Assembly (NCBI RefSeq): GCF_031085175.1
Contig: NZ_JAVHUY010000014.1
Span: forward strand, 124,001-188,000
Direction: 5' to 3'
Length of the DNA stretch: 64,000 nucleotides
Origin: Phytohabitans maris
Lineage (GTDB): Bacteria > Actinomycetota > Actinomycetes > Mycobacteriales > Micromonosporaceae
The position numbers and the translations under genes were made by a program. Below the pieces are notes generated by a model. That model was not told where the DNA came from and searched no databases. It saw only the letters and a program-made list of their open reading frames with translations. Positions 7,225 to 15,598 of the stretch are shown here, piece by piece. Position 1 is the stretch's first letter, and each line of letters begins with the position of its first letter.

Positions 7225-9378
7225 ATGGCCGCATCGCTCTACCGGCTCGGTGCCTGGGCGCACCGGCGGCGCCGGCTCGTCCTGGTGGCCTGGCTGGCCG
7301 TCCTCGCCGCCGGCGCGCTCGCCGCCACCGCCGGCGGCTCGTACCAGGACGACTTCTCGATCCCCGGCTCGCGCGCCCAGCGGACCCTGGACACCGTCGA
7401 CGAGCGGTTCCCGGCCACGGCCGGCACCTCGGCGCAGGTGGTGTTCGTCGCCCCCGCCGGCCAGCGGGTCGCGCGGCACCGGGCCGTCATTGAGCGAACC
7501 CTGGCCGCCGCCGCCAAGGTGCCGCAGGTGGCCGGGGTGGTGGACCCGTTCGCCGCCAACCTGGTCTCGCCGGACGGCCGGGTCGCCCTGGCCACGGTGG
7601 ACTACCAGCGGGAGCGCGCCGACCTGGCGGACGGTTCCCTCGACGCGCTGCGGGAGGTGTTCGGGCCGGCCCGGGCGGCCGGGCTGCGGGTGGAGCTCGG
7701 CGGGCCGGCGTACACCGACGCCGAGGAGGGTCAGGGCACCGAGGCCGCCGGCCTGCTGATCGCGCTGGTCGTGCTGGTCATCACGTTCGGTTCGCTGGTG
7801 GCGGCCGGGCTGCCGCTGCTCACCGCGCTGCTCGGGGTGGGCGCGACGGTCGCCGGCCTGGCCGCGGTCACCGGCGTGCTGACGTTGCCGACGACCGCGC
7901 CGGCCCTGGCCCTGATGCTCGGGCTGGCGGTCGGCATCGACTACGCGCTGTTCATCGTCGCGCGGCACCGGTCGCAGCTGGCGTCCGGCCTGAGCGTGGC
8001 GCAGTCCGCGGCCCGCGCGGTCGGCACGGCCGGTACCGCCGTGGTCTTCGCCGGTCTCACCGTGGTCATCGCCCTGGCCGGGCTGGCCGTCGTCCGGATC
8101 CCGTTCCTGACCGCGATGGGACTGGCCGCGGCCGCCGCCGTGGTCGTCGCGGTGCTGGTCGCGGTCACCCTGATCCCGGCCGTGCTGGGGCTGGCCGGGG
8201 AGCGGCTGCGCCCGAAGCCCGGCTCGCGGACCGTCCGGCGCGAGGCCGCGGACGCCCGCCCCACGATGGGCGAACGCTGGGTCCGGCTGGTCACCCGCCG
8301 GCCGCTGGTCACCACCCTCGCCGTCGTCGCGGCGCTCGGCGTGCTGGCCGTACCGGCGGCGGGGTTGCGGCTCGCGCTGACCGACAACGGTTCGGCTCCG
8401 GCGGGCAGCACGCAGCGGCAGGCGTACGACCTGACGGCCGAGGCGTTCGGACCGGGCTTCAACGGCCCGCTGCTGGTCCTGGCCGACCTGGCGGACGAAC
8501 CCGACAAGCGGGCCGCCGCCACGGCGCTGGCCGGCAAGCTCGGCGCGGTGGACGGGGTGGCCGCCACCGGACGCCCGCAGCTGTCGGCCGACGGCCGGTA
8601 CGCGCTGCTGACGGTGATCCCGCGGACCGGGCCGCAGGACGAACGCACCGAACGGGTGGTGGCCGACCTGGAGGCCGCCGGCGGGCCGTCGGTGGGGGTG
8701 ACCGGTGTGACCGCGATCGGCATCGACATCTCCGAGCTGCTGAGCGCGTCGCTCGTACCCTTCGCTCTGCTCGTCGTGGGTCTGGCGTTCCTGCTGCTGA
8801 TGGTGGCCTTCCGGTCGCTGGTGGTGCCGCTGAAGGCGACGGCGGGTTTCCTGCTGTCGGTCGGCGCGACGCTCGGCGCGGTGGTCGCGGTGTTCCAGTG
8901 GGGCTGGTTCGCCGACGCGGTCGGGGTGCCGCGCACCGGGCCGGTGATCAGCTTCATGCCGATCATCCTGATGGCGGTGCTGTTCGGCCTGGCGATGGAT
9001 TACGAGGTCTTCCTGGTCAGCCGGATGCACGAGGAGTACGCCCGGGGCGGCGACCCGGGACGCGCGGTCACCCGCGGGTTCCGGGCCTCGGCGCGGGTGG
9101 TCGCGGCCGCCGCCCTGATCATGGTCTCGGTCTTCGCGGGCTTCATCCCGGGTGGCGACGCCACGCTGAAGCCGATCGCCTTCGCGCTCACGGTGGGCGT
9201 GCTGCTGGACGCGTTCCTGATCCGGATGACGCTCGTACCGGCGGTGCTGGCGCTGGCCCGGCACGGCGGCTGGTGGCTGCCGCGGTGGCTCGACCGGCTG
9301 CTGCCCGACCTCGACGTGGAGGGTGCGCGGCTGGGCGGGCCGGCGCCCGCTACGGCGGAGAGCGTGATGGTGAGATAG
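7225..9378 (+). CDS. MMPL-family (RND-type) transporter
   Basis: A 717-residue integral membrane protein with the duplicated MMPL architecture. TM1 lies near residues 17-36, with a first extracytoplasmic loop (SYQDDFSIPGSRAQRTLD...). Six TMs follow, with the GIDYALF proton-relay motif. A second loop and a second TM set carry AMDYEVFLVSRMHEEY. Such proteins export lipids, siderophores or drugs by proton antiport; the cargo is unknown. I chose the ATG at 7225. A response regulator follows 5 bp after the stop, so exporter and regulator are probably one operon. Confidence 0.92.
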   Translation: MAASLYRLGAWAHRRRRLVLVAWLAVLAAGALAATAGGSYQDDFSIPGSRAQRTLDTVDERFPATAGTSAQVVFVAPAGQRVARHRAVIERTLAAAAKVPQVAGVVDPFAANLVSPDGRVALATVDYQRERADLADGSLDALREVFGPARAAGLRVELGGPAYTDAEEGQGTEAAGLLIALVVLVITFGSLVAAGLPLLTALLGVGATVAGLAAVTGVLTLPTTAPALALMLGLAVGIDYALFIVARHRSQLASGLSVAQSAARAVGTAGTAVVFAGLTVVIALAGLAVVRIPFLTAMGLAAAAAVVVAVLVAVTLIPAVLGLAGERLRPKPGSRTVRREAADARPTMGERWVRLVTRRPLVTTLAVVAALGVLAVPAAGLRLALTDNGSAPAGSTQRQAYDLTAEAFGPGFNGPLLVLADLADEPDKRAAATALAGKLGAVDGVAATGRPQLSADGRYALLTVIPRTGPQDERTERVVADLEAAGGPSVGVTGVTAIGIDISELLSASLVPFALLVVGLAFLLLMVAFRSLVVPLKATAGFLLSVGATLGAVVAVFQWGWFADAVGVPRTGPVISFMPIILMAVLFGLAMDYEVFLVSRMHEEYARGGDPGRAVTRGFRASARVVAAAALIMVSVFAGFIPGGDATLKPIAFALTVGVLLDAFLIRMTLVPAVLALARHGGWWLPRWLDRLLPDLDVEGARLGGPAPATAESVMVR

Positions 9379-9383
9379 GACGC

Positions 9384-10073
9384 GTGGACAGGATCCTGGT
9401 GGTGGACGACGATCCGGGGCTGCGCGAGCTGCTGCTGTCCGCGCTGCGGTTCGCCGGGTTCGAGGTCGAGGCGGCCGCCGACGTGCCGGCCGCCCTGGCC
9501 GCGATCCGGGCCCGCCCGCCCGACGCGGTCGTGCTGGACGTGATGCTGCCCGGCACGGACGGCTTCGACCTGCTGCACCTGCTGCGTACGCGCGGCGTCC
9601 ACGTACCGGTGATGTTCCTGACCGCCCGCGACGAGCTCGACGACCGGGTACGCGGGCTGCGCCTGGGCGGCGACGACTACCTCACCAAGCCGTTCAACGT
9701 GGTGGAGGTCGCCGCGCGGCTGGAGGCGCTGCTGCGGCGGGCCCGGCGGGTGCCGCCGGAGGTACCGGAGGGGGTGCTGCGCTGCGGCGACCTGGAGATG
9801 GACGAGGCCCGGCACGTGGTGACCCGGGGCGGGCGTCCGGTCGAGCTGTCCCCCACCGAGTTCCGGCTGCTGCGCTACCTGCTGGCCAACAGCGGGCGGG
9901 TGGTCTCCAAGGCGCAGATCCTGGACCACGTCTGGCAGTACGACTTCGGCGGCGACGCGGGCGTGGTCGAGCGGTTCGTCTCCAACCTCCGCCGCAAGAT
10001 CGACTTTGGTGGGCCGTCGCTGATCCACACCGTGCGGGGGTTCGGGTACAGCCTGCGGCCGGTGCCGCGATGA
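9384..10073 (+). CDS. OmpR-family response regulator
   Basis: A 229-residue regulator. The receiver domain covers about residues 1-118, with acidic residues in VVDDD, the phospho-acceptor Asp52 (VVLDVMLPG) and the Lys of TKPF. The winged-helix DNA-binding domain runs from about 130 to 227. The GTG start follows the MMPL stop closely. Its end overlaps the kinase start (ATGA). Confidence 0.93.
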   Translation: MDRILVVDDDPGLRELLLSALRFAGFEVEAAADVPAALAAIRARPPDAVVLDVMLPGTDGFDLLHLLRTRGVHVPVMFLTARDELDDRVRGLRLGGDDYLTKPFNVVEVAARLEALLRRARRVPPEVPEGVLRCGDLEMDEARHVVTRGGRPVELSPTEFRLLRYLLANSGRVVSKAQILDHVWQYDFGGDAGVVERFVSNLRRKIDFGGPSLIHTVRGFGYSLRPVPR

Positions 10074-10870
10074 ACCGTTCCTCGCGGTGGCGGCTGGCCT
10101 TGATCGCGCTGCTGGCCGGCCCGGAAGCCGCGGTCGCCGTGGCGGTCAAGCAGGCGTTCGACGCCCAGCGGCGGGCCGAGGAGCGGCTGCGCAGCTTCGT
10201 CGCCGACGCCAGCCACGAGCTGCGTACGCCGCTGACGACGATGCACGGCTGGATCGACCTGTACGTGCAGGGCGGCCTGCGCGACCCCGACCAGCTCGAC
10301 CACGCCATGGAACGGATGCAGGCCGAGGTGGGCCGGATGCGGCTGCTCGTCAACGAACTGGCGCTGCTGGCCCACCTCGACGCGGCCCGGCCGCTGGACC
10401 GCGCTCCGGTCGACGTGGTCGCGCTGGCCGGCGAGGTGGTGGACGACGCCCGGGTGGTCAGCGCCGACCGCGCCATCACCCTGGACGGCGTCGCCGAGGC
10501 GGTCGTCGACGGGGACGGCCCGCGCATCCAGCAGGTGCTGCGCAACCTCGTCGGCAACGCGGTGCAGCACACCCCGCCCGGCACGCCGGTCACCGTCACC
10601 GTCACCGCCGGCGAGGGCGAGGGCGAGGTGGTCGTGGCGGTACGCGACGCGGGGGACGGGATCGCGGCGGAGCATCTGCCGCGCGTGTTCGAGCGTTTCT
10701 ACCGCGCCGATCCCAGCCGCGGCCGTGACGGCGGCGGCTCGTCCGGTCTGGGGCTGGCGATCGTGGAGGCGATCGTGACCGCGCACGGCGGCACCGCCGG
10801 GGTCACCTCGGCGCCCGGGCGGGGCACCACCGTGCGGGTCACGTTCCCGCTGCCGGACCGCGGTCAGTAG
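10070..10870 (+). CDS. Sensor histidine kinase lacking its sensor and HAMP regions
   Basis: A 266-residue kinase. The core is complete: phospho-acceptor His49 in ASHELRTPL, then the N box (NLVGNAVQH), G1 (RDAGDGI), F box (FERFYRAD) and G2 (GLGLAI). Upstream there is only one short hydrophobic stretch (RLALIALLAG), after which the sequence passes at once into what looks like the tail of a HAMP helix (AFDAQRRAEERLR). Normal kinases of this type have two TMs, an extracytoplasmic sensor and HAMP before the His. An in-frame deletion of about 200 residues is inferred; signal input must be altered or lost. Confidence 0.85.
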   Translation: MNRSSRWRLALIALLAGPEAAVAVAVKQAFDAQRRAEERLRSFVADASHELRTPLTTMHGWIDLYVQGGLRDPDQLDHAMERMQAEVGRMRLLVNELALLAHLDAARPLDRAPVDVVALAGEVVDDARVVSADRAITLDGVAEAVVDGDGPRIQQVLRNLVGNAVQHTPPGTPVTVTVTAGEGEGEVVVAVRDAGDGIAAEHLPRVFERFYRADPSRGRDGGGSSGLGLAIVEAIVTAHGGTAGVTSAPGRGTTVRVTFPLPDRGQ

Positions 10871-11286
10871 TAGCCGGCGACGACCGCGCTGGCCTCGTCG
10901 TACAGGGCCGGGCCCTCCTGCGGCACCAGCGGCCAGCCGCCGCCGGGCTTGAGGGCGTCGAGCTGCTCGCCGGCCAGGGCGAACACGACCCGGCCCAGCC
11001 CGGACCGGACGATCGCGCCGCCGCACATCGGGCAGGGCTGGCAGCTGGTGTACATCGTGGTGGCCGCCGCCGTCTCCGCGTCGAGGTGCCGGGCGGCCCA
11101 GCGGGCGAGCTTGAGCTCGGGGTGGGCGGTGATGTCGTCGTCGGTGATGCTGGAGTTGCGCTCCTCGGCGAGCACCTCGCCGCCCGGCCCGACCAGCAGC
11201 GACCCGAACGGTGGGTCGCCGCCGCGCCGCGCCTCGGCGGCGAGGGCGATGGCGCGGCGCAGGAAGGCTTCGGCGTCGGGGGTCAC
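10864..11286 (-). CDS. Nucleoside/nucleobase deaminase (CDA fold)
   Basis: A 140-residue zinc deaminase. The zinc ligands are His in TAHPELKLA and the two Cys of CQPCPMCGGA; the Glu of HPE is the proton shuttle. The sequence resembles guanine deaminase or cytosine-type deaminases more than tRNA-specific TadA, but the substrate is unclear. It is coupled by ATGA overlap to the small protein upstream and converges on the histidine kinase gene, overlapping by 7 bp. Confidence 0.88.
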   Translation of the reverse strand: MTPDAEAFLRRAIALAAEARRGGDPPFGSLLVGPGGEVLAEERNSSITDDDITAHPELKLARWAARHLDAETAAATTMYTSCQPCPMCGGAIVRSGLGRVVFALAGEQLDALKPGGGWPLVPQEGPALYDEASAVVAGYY

Positions 11287-11516
11287 GGGTCACTCCGTTC
11301 GGTCAGTTCGGTGAACGCGGCCAGCTCCCGCCCGTCGGCCGCGTAGGCGGTGAGCCGGCCGTGGGTGAGGTTGGCGCTGCGAAACGAGAACTCCCGCGGC
11401 CCGGGCGCCACCACCGCCAGCAGCGGGATCGTGCGGGCCGCCCCACACTCCCGCCGCCCCGCGCCCGACCACGCTGCCACCGTAGCGTCCTCTGGCCCCA
11501 CCCGGGGTGAGGCCAT
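11283..11516 (-). CDS. Small uncharacterised protein, coupled to the deaminase
   Basis: A 77-residue frame beginning MASPRVGPED and ending ELAAFTELTERSDP. Its stop overlaps the deaminase start (ATGA), which supports translation. No domain is recognised. The second half (REFSFRSANLTHGRLTAYAADGRE) looks like a beta-hairpin with normal amino-acid use. A longer upstream extension of the frame is GC-shadow sequence. Confidence 0.5.
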   Translation of the reverse strand: MASPRVGPEDATVAAWSGAGRRECGAARTIPLLAVVAPGPREFSFRSANLTHGRLTAYAADGRELAAFTELTERSDP

Positions 11517-11612
11517 ACGGTCACGGCGTGGGAGACGGTGGGAGTACATGAAACGCGCCTTCGCCGTGGGATGCCGGCCTTGGCCGCGTTTCGGCACTAG
11601 ACTGCGGGCCCG

Positions 11613-12704
11613 ATGGACGCTCCTGTCGAGACCCGCCCCTGTACGCACTGCGGCAAGCCGGTGCCGCAGCGGGCCAGCGCCGGCCGGCCGTTCCGGTACT
11701 GCCGCGACAACGACGGCGCCTGCCAGAAGGCCTCCCGCAACGTCCGGATGCGGCACCGCAACGCGCCCGGCCTGGCCGGGCAGGTGTCCCGGGCCTGGGA
11801 GGTGGTCGACCGGCTCGACCAGGCGGTGGAGACGCTGACCGAGGCGCTGCACGCCGAGCTCTCCCCGGCCGGCGTCGACCGGCAGGTCGCCGAGGTGCGG
11901 GCGGAGGCGGCCGCCGAGATCGCCGCCGCCCAGGCCGAACGCGACGAGGCCCGCCGCGACGCCGACGGCGCCGCCGAGCGGCTCGCCCGGGCGCAGCAGG
12001 AGCGGGCCACCGCCGTACACGAGAAGGAGCGTGCCCGCACCGCGCAGGGCGAGGCGGCGCGGGCCGCCGCGACGGCGGGTGAGCTGGCCGCGGCGGCCGA
12101 GGCGGCACGGGAGCAGGCCCAGCGGGCGGCGACCGCGGCGGACGCGCTGCGGCTGCAGGCCGAGCGGGACCGGGACGCGGCCCGGGCGGAGGCGGCGACG
12201 CTACGGCAGGAACGTGACGTGGATCGCCACCAGCTCGCCGAGACCATCCGCGAGCGGGACGCGATGCGCGTCCACGCCGAGCAGGTGTCCCGGGCGGCGG
12301 CGGAGGCGGTGGAGCAGGCCGACGCGTTCCGGGCCGAGAGCGAGGCGGCGGCCGCGGCGGCCGGGCAGGCCCGCTCCGAGGCGCAGACGGCGCGGTCGGC
12401 GGCCGAGGGCTTCCGGGCCGAGGCGGAGGCCGCGAACGCCGCCGCCGAGCAGTCCCGCGCCCGCCTCGCCGCCGCCGAGGCGGAGAAAGACCGGATCTCC
12501 GCGCAGCTGCGGCTCATCCGCGACAAGGCCACCTCCGCCGAGGGGCGCGCCGCCGACCTGGGGGTACGCCTCACCGCCGCGCTCGCCGAGCGGGACGCCG
12601 CCCAGGCCCGGGCGACCCAACTGTCGGCCCAGGTGACCGACCTGGCCTCAGCGCTGGCCAACCTGGCCCCGGCGGGACCAGCCCCCGGCCCCATCAGCGG
12701 TTGA
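11613..12704 (+). CDS. Zinc-ribbon plus long coiled-coil protein
   Basis: A 363-residue protein. Residues 1-40 hold a possible zinc ribbon (PCTHCGKPV... then RYCRDNDGACQ). From about residue 50 to 350 it is an Ala/Glu/Arg-rich continuous coiled coil with few prolines. The C-terminus (LAPAGPAPGPISG) is flexible. It has no enzyme motif and no signal peptide, so it is a cytoplasmic structural or DNA-associated protein (KfrA-like in general shape). Function is unknown. A large dyad overlaps its stop codon. Confidence 0.8.
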   Translation: MDAPVETRPCTHCGKPVPQRASAGRPFRYCRDNDGACQKASRNVRMRHRNAPGLAGQVSRAWEVVDRLDQAVETLTEALHAELSPAGVDRQVAEVRAEAAAEIAAAQAERDEARRDADGAAERLARAQQERATAVHEKERARTAQGEAARAAATAGELAAAAEAAREQAQRAATAADALRLQAERDRDAARAEAATLRQERDVDRHQLAETIRERDAMRVHAEQVSRAAAEAVEQADAFRAESEAAAAAAGQARSEAQTARSAAEGFRAEAEAANAAAEQSRARLAAAEAEKDRISAQLRLIRDKATSAEGRAADLGVRLTAALAERDAAQARATQLSAQVTDLASALANLAPAGPAPGPISG

Positions 12705-12757
12705 TCAGGGACCTGGTGGGTGTGTCGCCCGGCGGTTCGCCCACGAACTCCCTGATC
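12703..12757. terminator. Dyad at the coiled-coil gene stop
   Basis: Outer arms GATCAGGGA/TCCCTGATC (9 bp, perfect) enclose inner arms GTGGG/CCCAC. The first arm overlaps the TGA. There is no U-tract, as usual in actinomycetes. The rest of the interval to 12904 shows no gene. Confidence 0.6.
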
Positions 12758-12904
12758 GACTCCCTCGAAGGGGTGCGCTGTAGAACGGGAAAATCGGACG
12801 AATAGGTCGTAGCTGTCCGAGCGTCACCGCGGTGTCGCTCAACACGAAGATCCACCCGCTACCCTCGATAGCGTTCACCGAGTCGAAACACCTGGGGGCC
12901 GGTC

Positions 12905-12933
12905 GGGAATCGTCCGACCGACCCCTGTCGTTA
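12905..12933 (+). promoter_or_regulatory. SigR/SigH-like promoter of rbpA
   Basis: GGGAAT, a 19-bp spacer, then GTTA, 43 bp before the rbpA start. It fits the GGAAT-N18/19-GTT consensus of actinobacterial thiol-stress sigma factors (SigR/SigH). In Streptomyces rbpA belongs to the SigR regulon, so the match is expected. Confidence 0.65.
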
Positions 12934-12975
12934 CAAAAGTGAAGACCAGCACCACGACCGAGGGGAAAGCCGATC

Positions 12976-13320
12976 ATGGGCGAGCGCATGCTGCGCGGGA
13001 GCCGTCTGGGAGCAGTCAGCTACGAGTCCGACCGCAACACCGAGCTGGCCCCGCGACAGACCCGCGAGTACCTCTGCGCCAAGGGACACCAGTTCGAGGT
13101 GCCCTTCGCCGTTGACGCCGAGGTCCCGATGACCTGGGAGTGCAAGTTCGACGGCAGCGTGGCACGCCTGGTGGACGGCAGTGAGCCGGAGCAGAAGAAG
13201 GCCAAGCCCCCGCGCACCCACTGGGACATGCTGCTGGAGCGGCGTTCGATCGCCGAGCTCGAGGACATCCTGGCCGAGCGCCTGGAGGAGGTCCGCGCCC
13301 GGCGCGGCCGTTCCGCCTGA
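12976..13320 (+). CDS. rbpA: RNA polymerase-binding protein RbpA
   Basis: A 114-residue actinobacterial transcription factor that binds RNA polymerase and group 1/2 sigma factors and stabilises the open complex. Full length, with RGSRLGAVSYESDRNTELAP at the N-terminus, the zinc-ribbon-like core (YLCAKGHQFEVPF..., MTWECKF), and the sigma-interaction helix THWDMLLERRSIAELEDILAER. A SigR-like promoter lies upstream and a strong hairpin downstream, so it is a single-gene unit. Confidence 0.97.
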   Translation: MGERMLRGSRLGAVSYESDRNTELAPRQTREYLCAKGHQFEVPFAVDAEVPMTWECKFDGSVARLVDGSEPEQKKAKPPRTHWDMLLERRSIAELEDILAERLEEVRARRGRSA

Positions 13321-13334
13321 CGCCAACCGCGTCT

Positions 13335-13363
13335 AATGGCCCCCGCCACTGGCGGGGGCCATT
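13335..13363. terminator. Intrinsic terminator after rbpA
   Basis: A perfect 13-bp stem (AATGGCCCCCGCC and its complement) with a 3-nt loop, 15 bp after the stop. A short T-run follows on the plus strand. Confidence 0.85.
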
Positions 13364-13484
13364 TTCGTGCCATCCGGGCCGGCCCTTGTCACGCCGCTGC
13401 TCCCCTCGCTGCGGGACCTCGGTGCCGACCCCGCTGCGAGGCTGCGGACCCCGCTGCGAGGCAAGGAGACGCGCGCCCGGCGGG

Positions 13485-13943
13485 TCAGACGATCTCGCCT
13501 TCGATGGCGTCGTCGGTGTCCGGGGCGCCGCGCTGCACCTTGACCTTGCGCGGGCCGAACAGGTCGCCGGCGACCGCGGCGGAGACGCGCCGCTCGGTCC
13601 AGCGCTGCACGCCGCGCCGGGCGACCGAACGCGCCGGCGGGGTGAGCAGGAGCAGGCCGGCCAGGGCGGTCAGGAAGCCGGGCACGGTCAGCAGCACGCC
13701 GGCGCCCAGCCCGACGATGCCGTCGATGACCCGCTCGCCCGGGTGCTGGCCGGCGTTGGCGGCGGCGATGAAGCCCCGCCAGGCGCGCATGCCCTCGCGG
13801 CGCAGCAGCATCATGCCCAGGAACGAGGCGGCCAGCACCGCCAGCAGCGCCCAGCCGTAGCCGATCCCGGTGCCGACCAGGACGAAGACGACGATCTCCG
13901 CGATCGCCACCAGCGGCACGCCCAACGCGATTGCCCGTCCCAT
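13485..13943 (-). CDS. FxsA family membrane protein
   Basis: A 152-residue inner-membrane protein of the FxsA family. It has two N-terminal helices (about 7-27 and 30-47), then RREGMRAWRGF, then a hydrophobic pair near 75-100 (GIVGLGAGVLLTVPGFLTAL). In E. coli FxsA overproduction relieves exclusion of phage T7; the actinobacterial role is not established. The tail is charged and cytoplasmic. The IS110 remnant begins just upstream of its start. Confidence 0.88.
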   Translation of the reverse strand: MGRAIALGVPLVAIAEIVVFVLVGTGIGYGWALLAVLAASFLGMMLLRREGMRAWRGFIAAANAGQHPGERVIDGIVGLGAGVLLTVPGFLTALAGLLLLTPPARSVARRGVQRWTERRVSAAVAGDLFGPRKVKVQRGAPDTDDAIEGEIV

Positions 13944-13990
13944 CCATCAAGGATGCCACGCTCCGCGCGCCGCGGCCGTCCCCGCGCGGC

Positions 13991-14377
13991 CGGCTGGCCG
14001 AGATCGGCGACGCCCGCGGCCGGTTCCCCACCGCCAACTCCCTGGCCTGCCTAGCCGGCGTGGCCCCGTCCACCCGCGAATCCGGCAGACAACGCATCGT
14101 CTCGTTCCGCTGGGCCGTCGACAAACAACTACGCGACGCCGTCTGCGACTTCGCCGGCGACAGCCGCCACGCCAACGCCTGGGCCGCCCAACTCTACGAC
14201 CGCGCCCGCGCCCGCGGATGCGACCACCCCCACGCGGTCCGCATCCTCGCCCGCGCCTGGCTCGACGTGATCTGGAAATGCTGGACCACCAACACCGCCT
14301 ACGACCCCGACCAACACCGCGCCCTCCAACACCTGATCAACCCAGACAAAACCAGCAAGACCAACAAGGGAGGTTGA
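13991..14377 (+). pseudogene. IS110-family transposase, C-terminal fragment
   Basis: About 128 codons of the Transposase_20 (PF02371) end of an IS110 enzyme: GRFPTANSLACLAGVAPSTR, then the conserved basic-aromatic stretch and the tail LARAWLDVIWKCW. The N-terminal RuvC-like DEDD catalytic half is missing, so it cannot act. Codon use is visibly looser than in neighbours (acaa, aca codons), which fits transfer. The intact element would have extended left, where the FxsA gene now begins. Confidence 0.8.
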
Positions 14378-14387
14378 CACAGGGCAA

Positions 14388-14409
14388 CTCCCGCGGCCTC
14401 ACCCTCCGC
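14388..14409 (+). repeat. 58-bp dispersed repeat, 22-bp fragment
   Basis: Identical over 22 bp to 5167-5188. It starts about 11 bp after the IS110 remnant stop. Confidence 0.75.
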
Positions 14410-14491
14410 ACTCGGCAACCACACCCCCGGCCCGACGGGCCCGCCCGGGGCGTCAGGGCGGCAATGGCCGTCGATCAAGGACCGAGTCTCT

Positions 14492-14552
14492 GCTCAGCGG
14501 TACTGGAAGTACGTTATGAGGCCGCCATAACGTACTTCCAGTACCGCTGAGC
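14492..14552. repeat. Perfect inverted repeat with 27-bp arms
   Basis: The arms at 14492-14518 and 14526-14552 are exact complements (they begin GCTCAGCGGTACTGGAAGTA). The loop is the 7-nt AGGCCGC. It is the most perfect hairpin in the window and is unusually AT-rich for this genome. It could be a terminator, a small palindromic mobile element, or a site for a structure-specific protein. Confidence 0.9.
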
Positions 14553-14688
14553 GAACCCACCCTTGGAGTAGATCATCTAGAGGTACAGCGAAGTACATGA
14601 TCTCCGCCTCGGGCCCATCTCGGCGAGCCGATCATGGGATCGTCCCGGTCGTTCGGGGTGCACACCGAGTGGCATTGGGCCTGGACCA

Positions 14689-14707
14689 CCGCGGCCGCAC
14701 CCTCCGC
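14689..14707 (+). repeat. 58-bp dispersed repeat, 19-bp fragment
   Basis: Identical over 19 bp to the minus-strand copy at 46411-46468 (its G variant). Confidence 0.6.
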
Positions 14708-14833
14708 GGTTCGTATCCCGCGCCGGTCCGCTGCGGCCCGGGGGTTTCGACGTCGGGTCGCGGAAACGGCCGTGTCGGCCACGGGCCGCCGAACGGTGGC
14801 CAGCGAGGGTTCGGGCCATCCGTGGTAGGTCAG

Positions 14834-15598
14834 CTAGCGCGCCACGCGCGGTACCCGGTCCAGGGCCAGGCCGAAACGCTCCCGGTACGCGGCCAGGACC
14901 GCGGCGTCGCCGTCCAGGCGCTGCTCGTCGCGGCCGCCGGCGGGATCGGTGACGATGAGGCGGTCGCCGCTCAACGTCACCCGGCCGCCGTCCGGGGTGA
15001 GCATCGAGCAGGTCAGCGAGCGGGTGAAGTGCGCGTCCGGTGAGGTGGACTGCCACCAGCAGGTGGGGGCGAAGTCGGCCAGCTGGTACGGGCGCGGGTC
15101 GATCCGGTACTGCGGTTCGCCGTCCAGCACGACCTCGATGTCGCCGACGTCACGCTCGACGAACGTGAACGTCCCCGCCGGATCCAGCCAGGGCGCCGGC
15201 GACCGCCACACCATCGGGTAGTGCGCGAACCGGCCGAAGCCCACGTCCACCAGCCACGGCTCGGCCAGCTCCACCCGCAGCACCAGGTGGTCGAAGGGCG
15301 GCCCCCACCGGCCGCCGCCCCACACCCGGGCCGAGTGCAGCGTCACCCTGTACCCGAGGGCGGTCAGCAGCTGCGCGAACGCGCCGTTGAGCTCGTAGCA
15401 GAACCCGCCCCGCCGCCGCGCCACGATCTTGTCGGGCAGCGTGGCGAGGTCGATCGGCTCGCCGAGGTGGATGGAGAGGTTTTCGAACGGCACCGTCCCC
15501 AGGTGCGCCCGCTGCAACACCCGCAGCCCGTCGGCGTCCGGCACCGGGCGGGCGGCGCCGATCCGGGCCAGGTAGGCGTCCACAAGGGAGTCAGCCAC
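14834..15598 (-). CDS. nat: Arylamine N-acetyltransferase (NAT)
   Basis: A 254-residue NAT, which moves an acetyl group from acetyl-CoA to arylamines or hydrazines. The triad is Cys67 (RRGGFCYELN), His104 (PFDHLVL) and Asp118 (LVDVGFG). The length is slightly short of the usual 270-280, lost at the C-terminal CoA lid. The GTG start overlaps the end of the lnt gene by 8 bp, so the two are translationally coupled. Some actinomycete NATs form amides in ansamycin biosynthesis, but no such genes are near. Confidence 0.93.
   Translation of the reverse strand: MADSLVDAYLARIGAARPVPDADGLRVLQRAHLGTVPFENLSIHLGEPIDLATLPDKIVARRRGGFCYELNGAFAQLLTALGYRVTLHSARVWGGGRWGPPFDHLVLRVELAEPWLVDVGFGRFAHYPMVWRSPAPWLDPAGTFTFVERDVGDIEVVLDGEPQYRIDPRPYQLADFAPTCWWQSTSPDAHFTRSLTCSMLTPDGGRVTLSGDRLIVTDPAGGRDEQRLDGDAAVLAAYRERFGLALDRVPRVAR

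Larger units (their letters stand above)
14378..14833. other. Gene-free repeat cluster after the IS110 remnant
   Basis: 456 bp with no credible gene. It holds two fragments of the 58-bp dispersed repeat (14388-14409, 14689-14707), a perfect 27-bp-arm hairpin (14492-14552), and a weaker dyad with ends AGATCAT/ATGATCT at 14570-14603. It looks like a graveyard of small elements. Confidence 0.75.

Noticed and set aside
12705-12989. A 94-codon minus-strand frame before rbpA
   Set aside because: It covers the SigR-like promoter and the terminator dyad, has no ribosome site and resembles no protein.
14570-14603. AGATCAT/ATGATCT dyad as another copy of the GATCGTGGTA family
   Set aside because: Only short arms and different internal sequence; kept as part of the repeat cluster but not assigned to the family.
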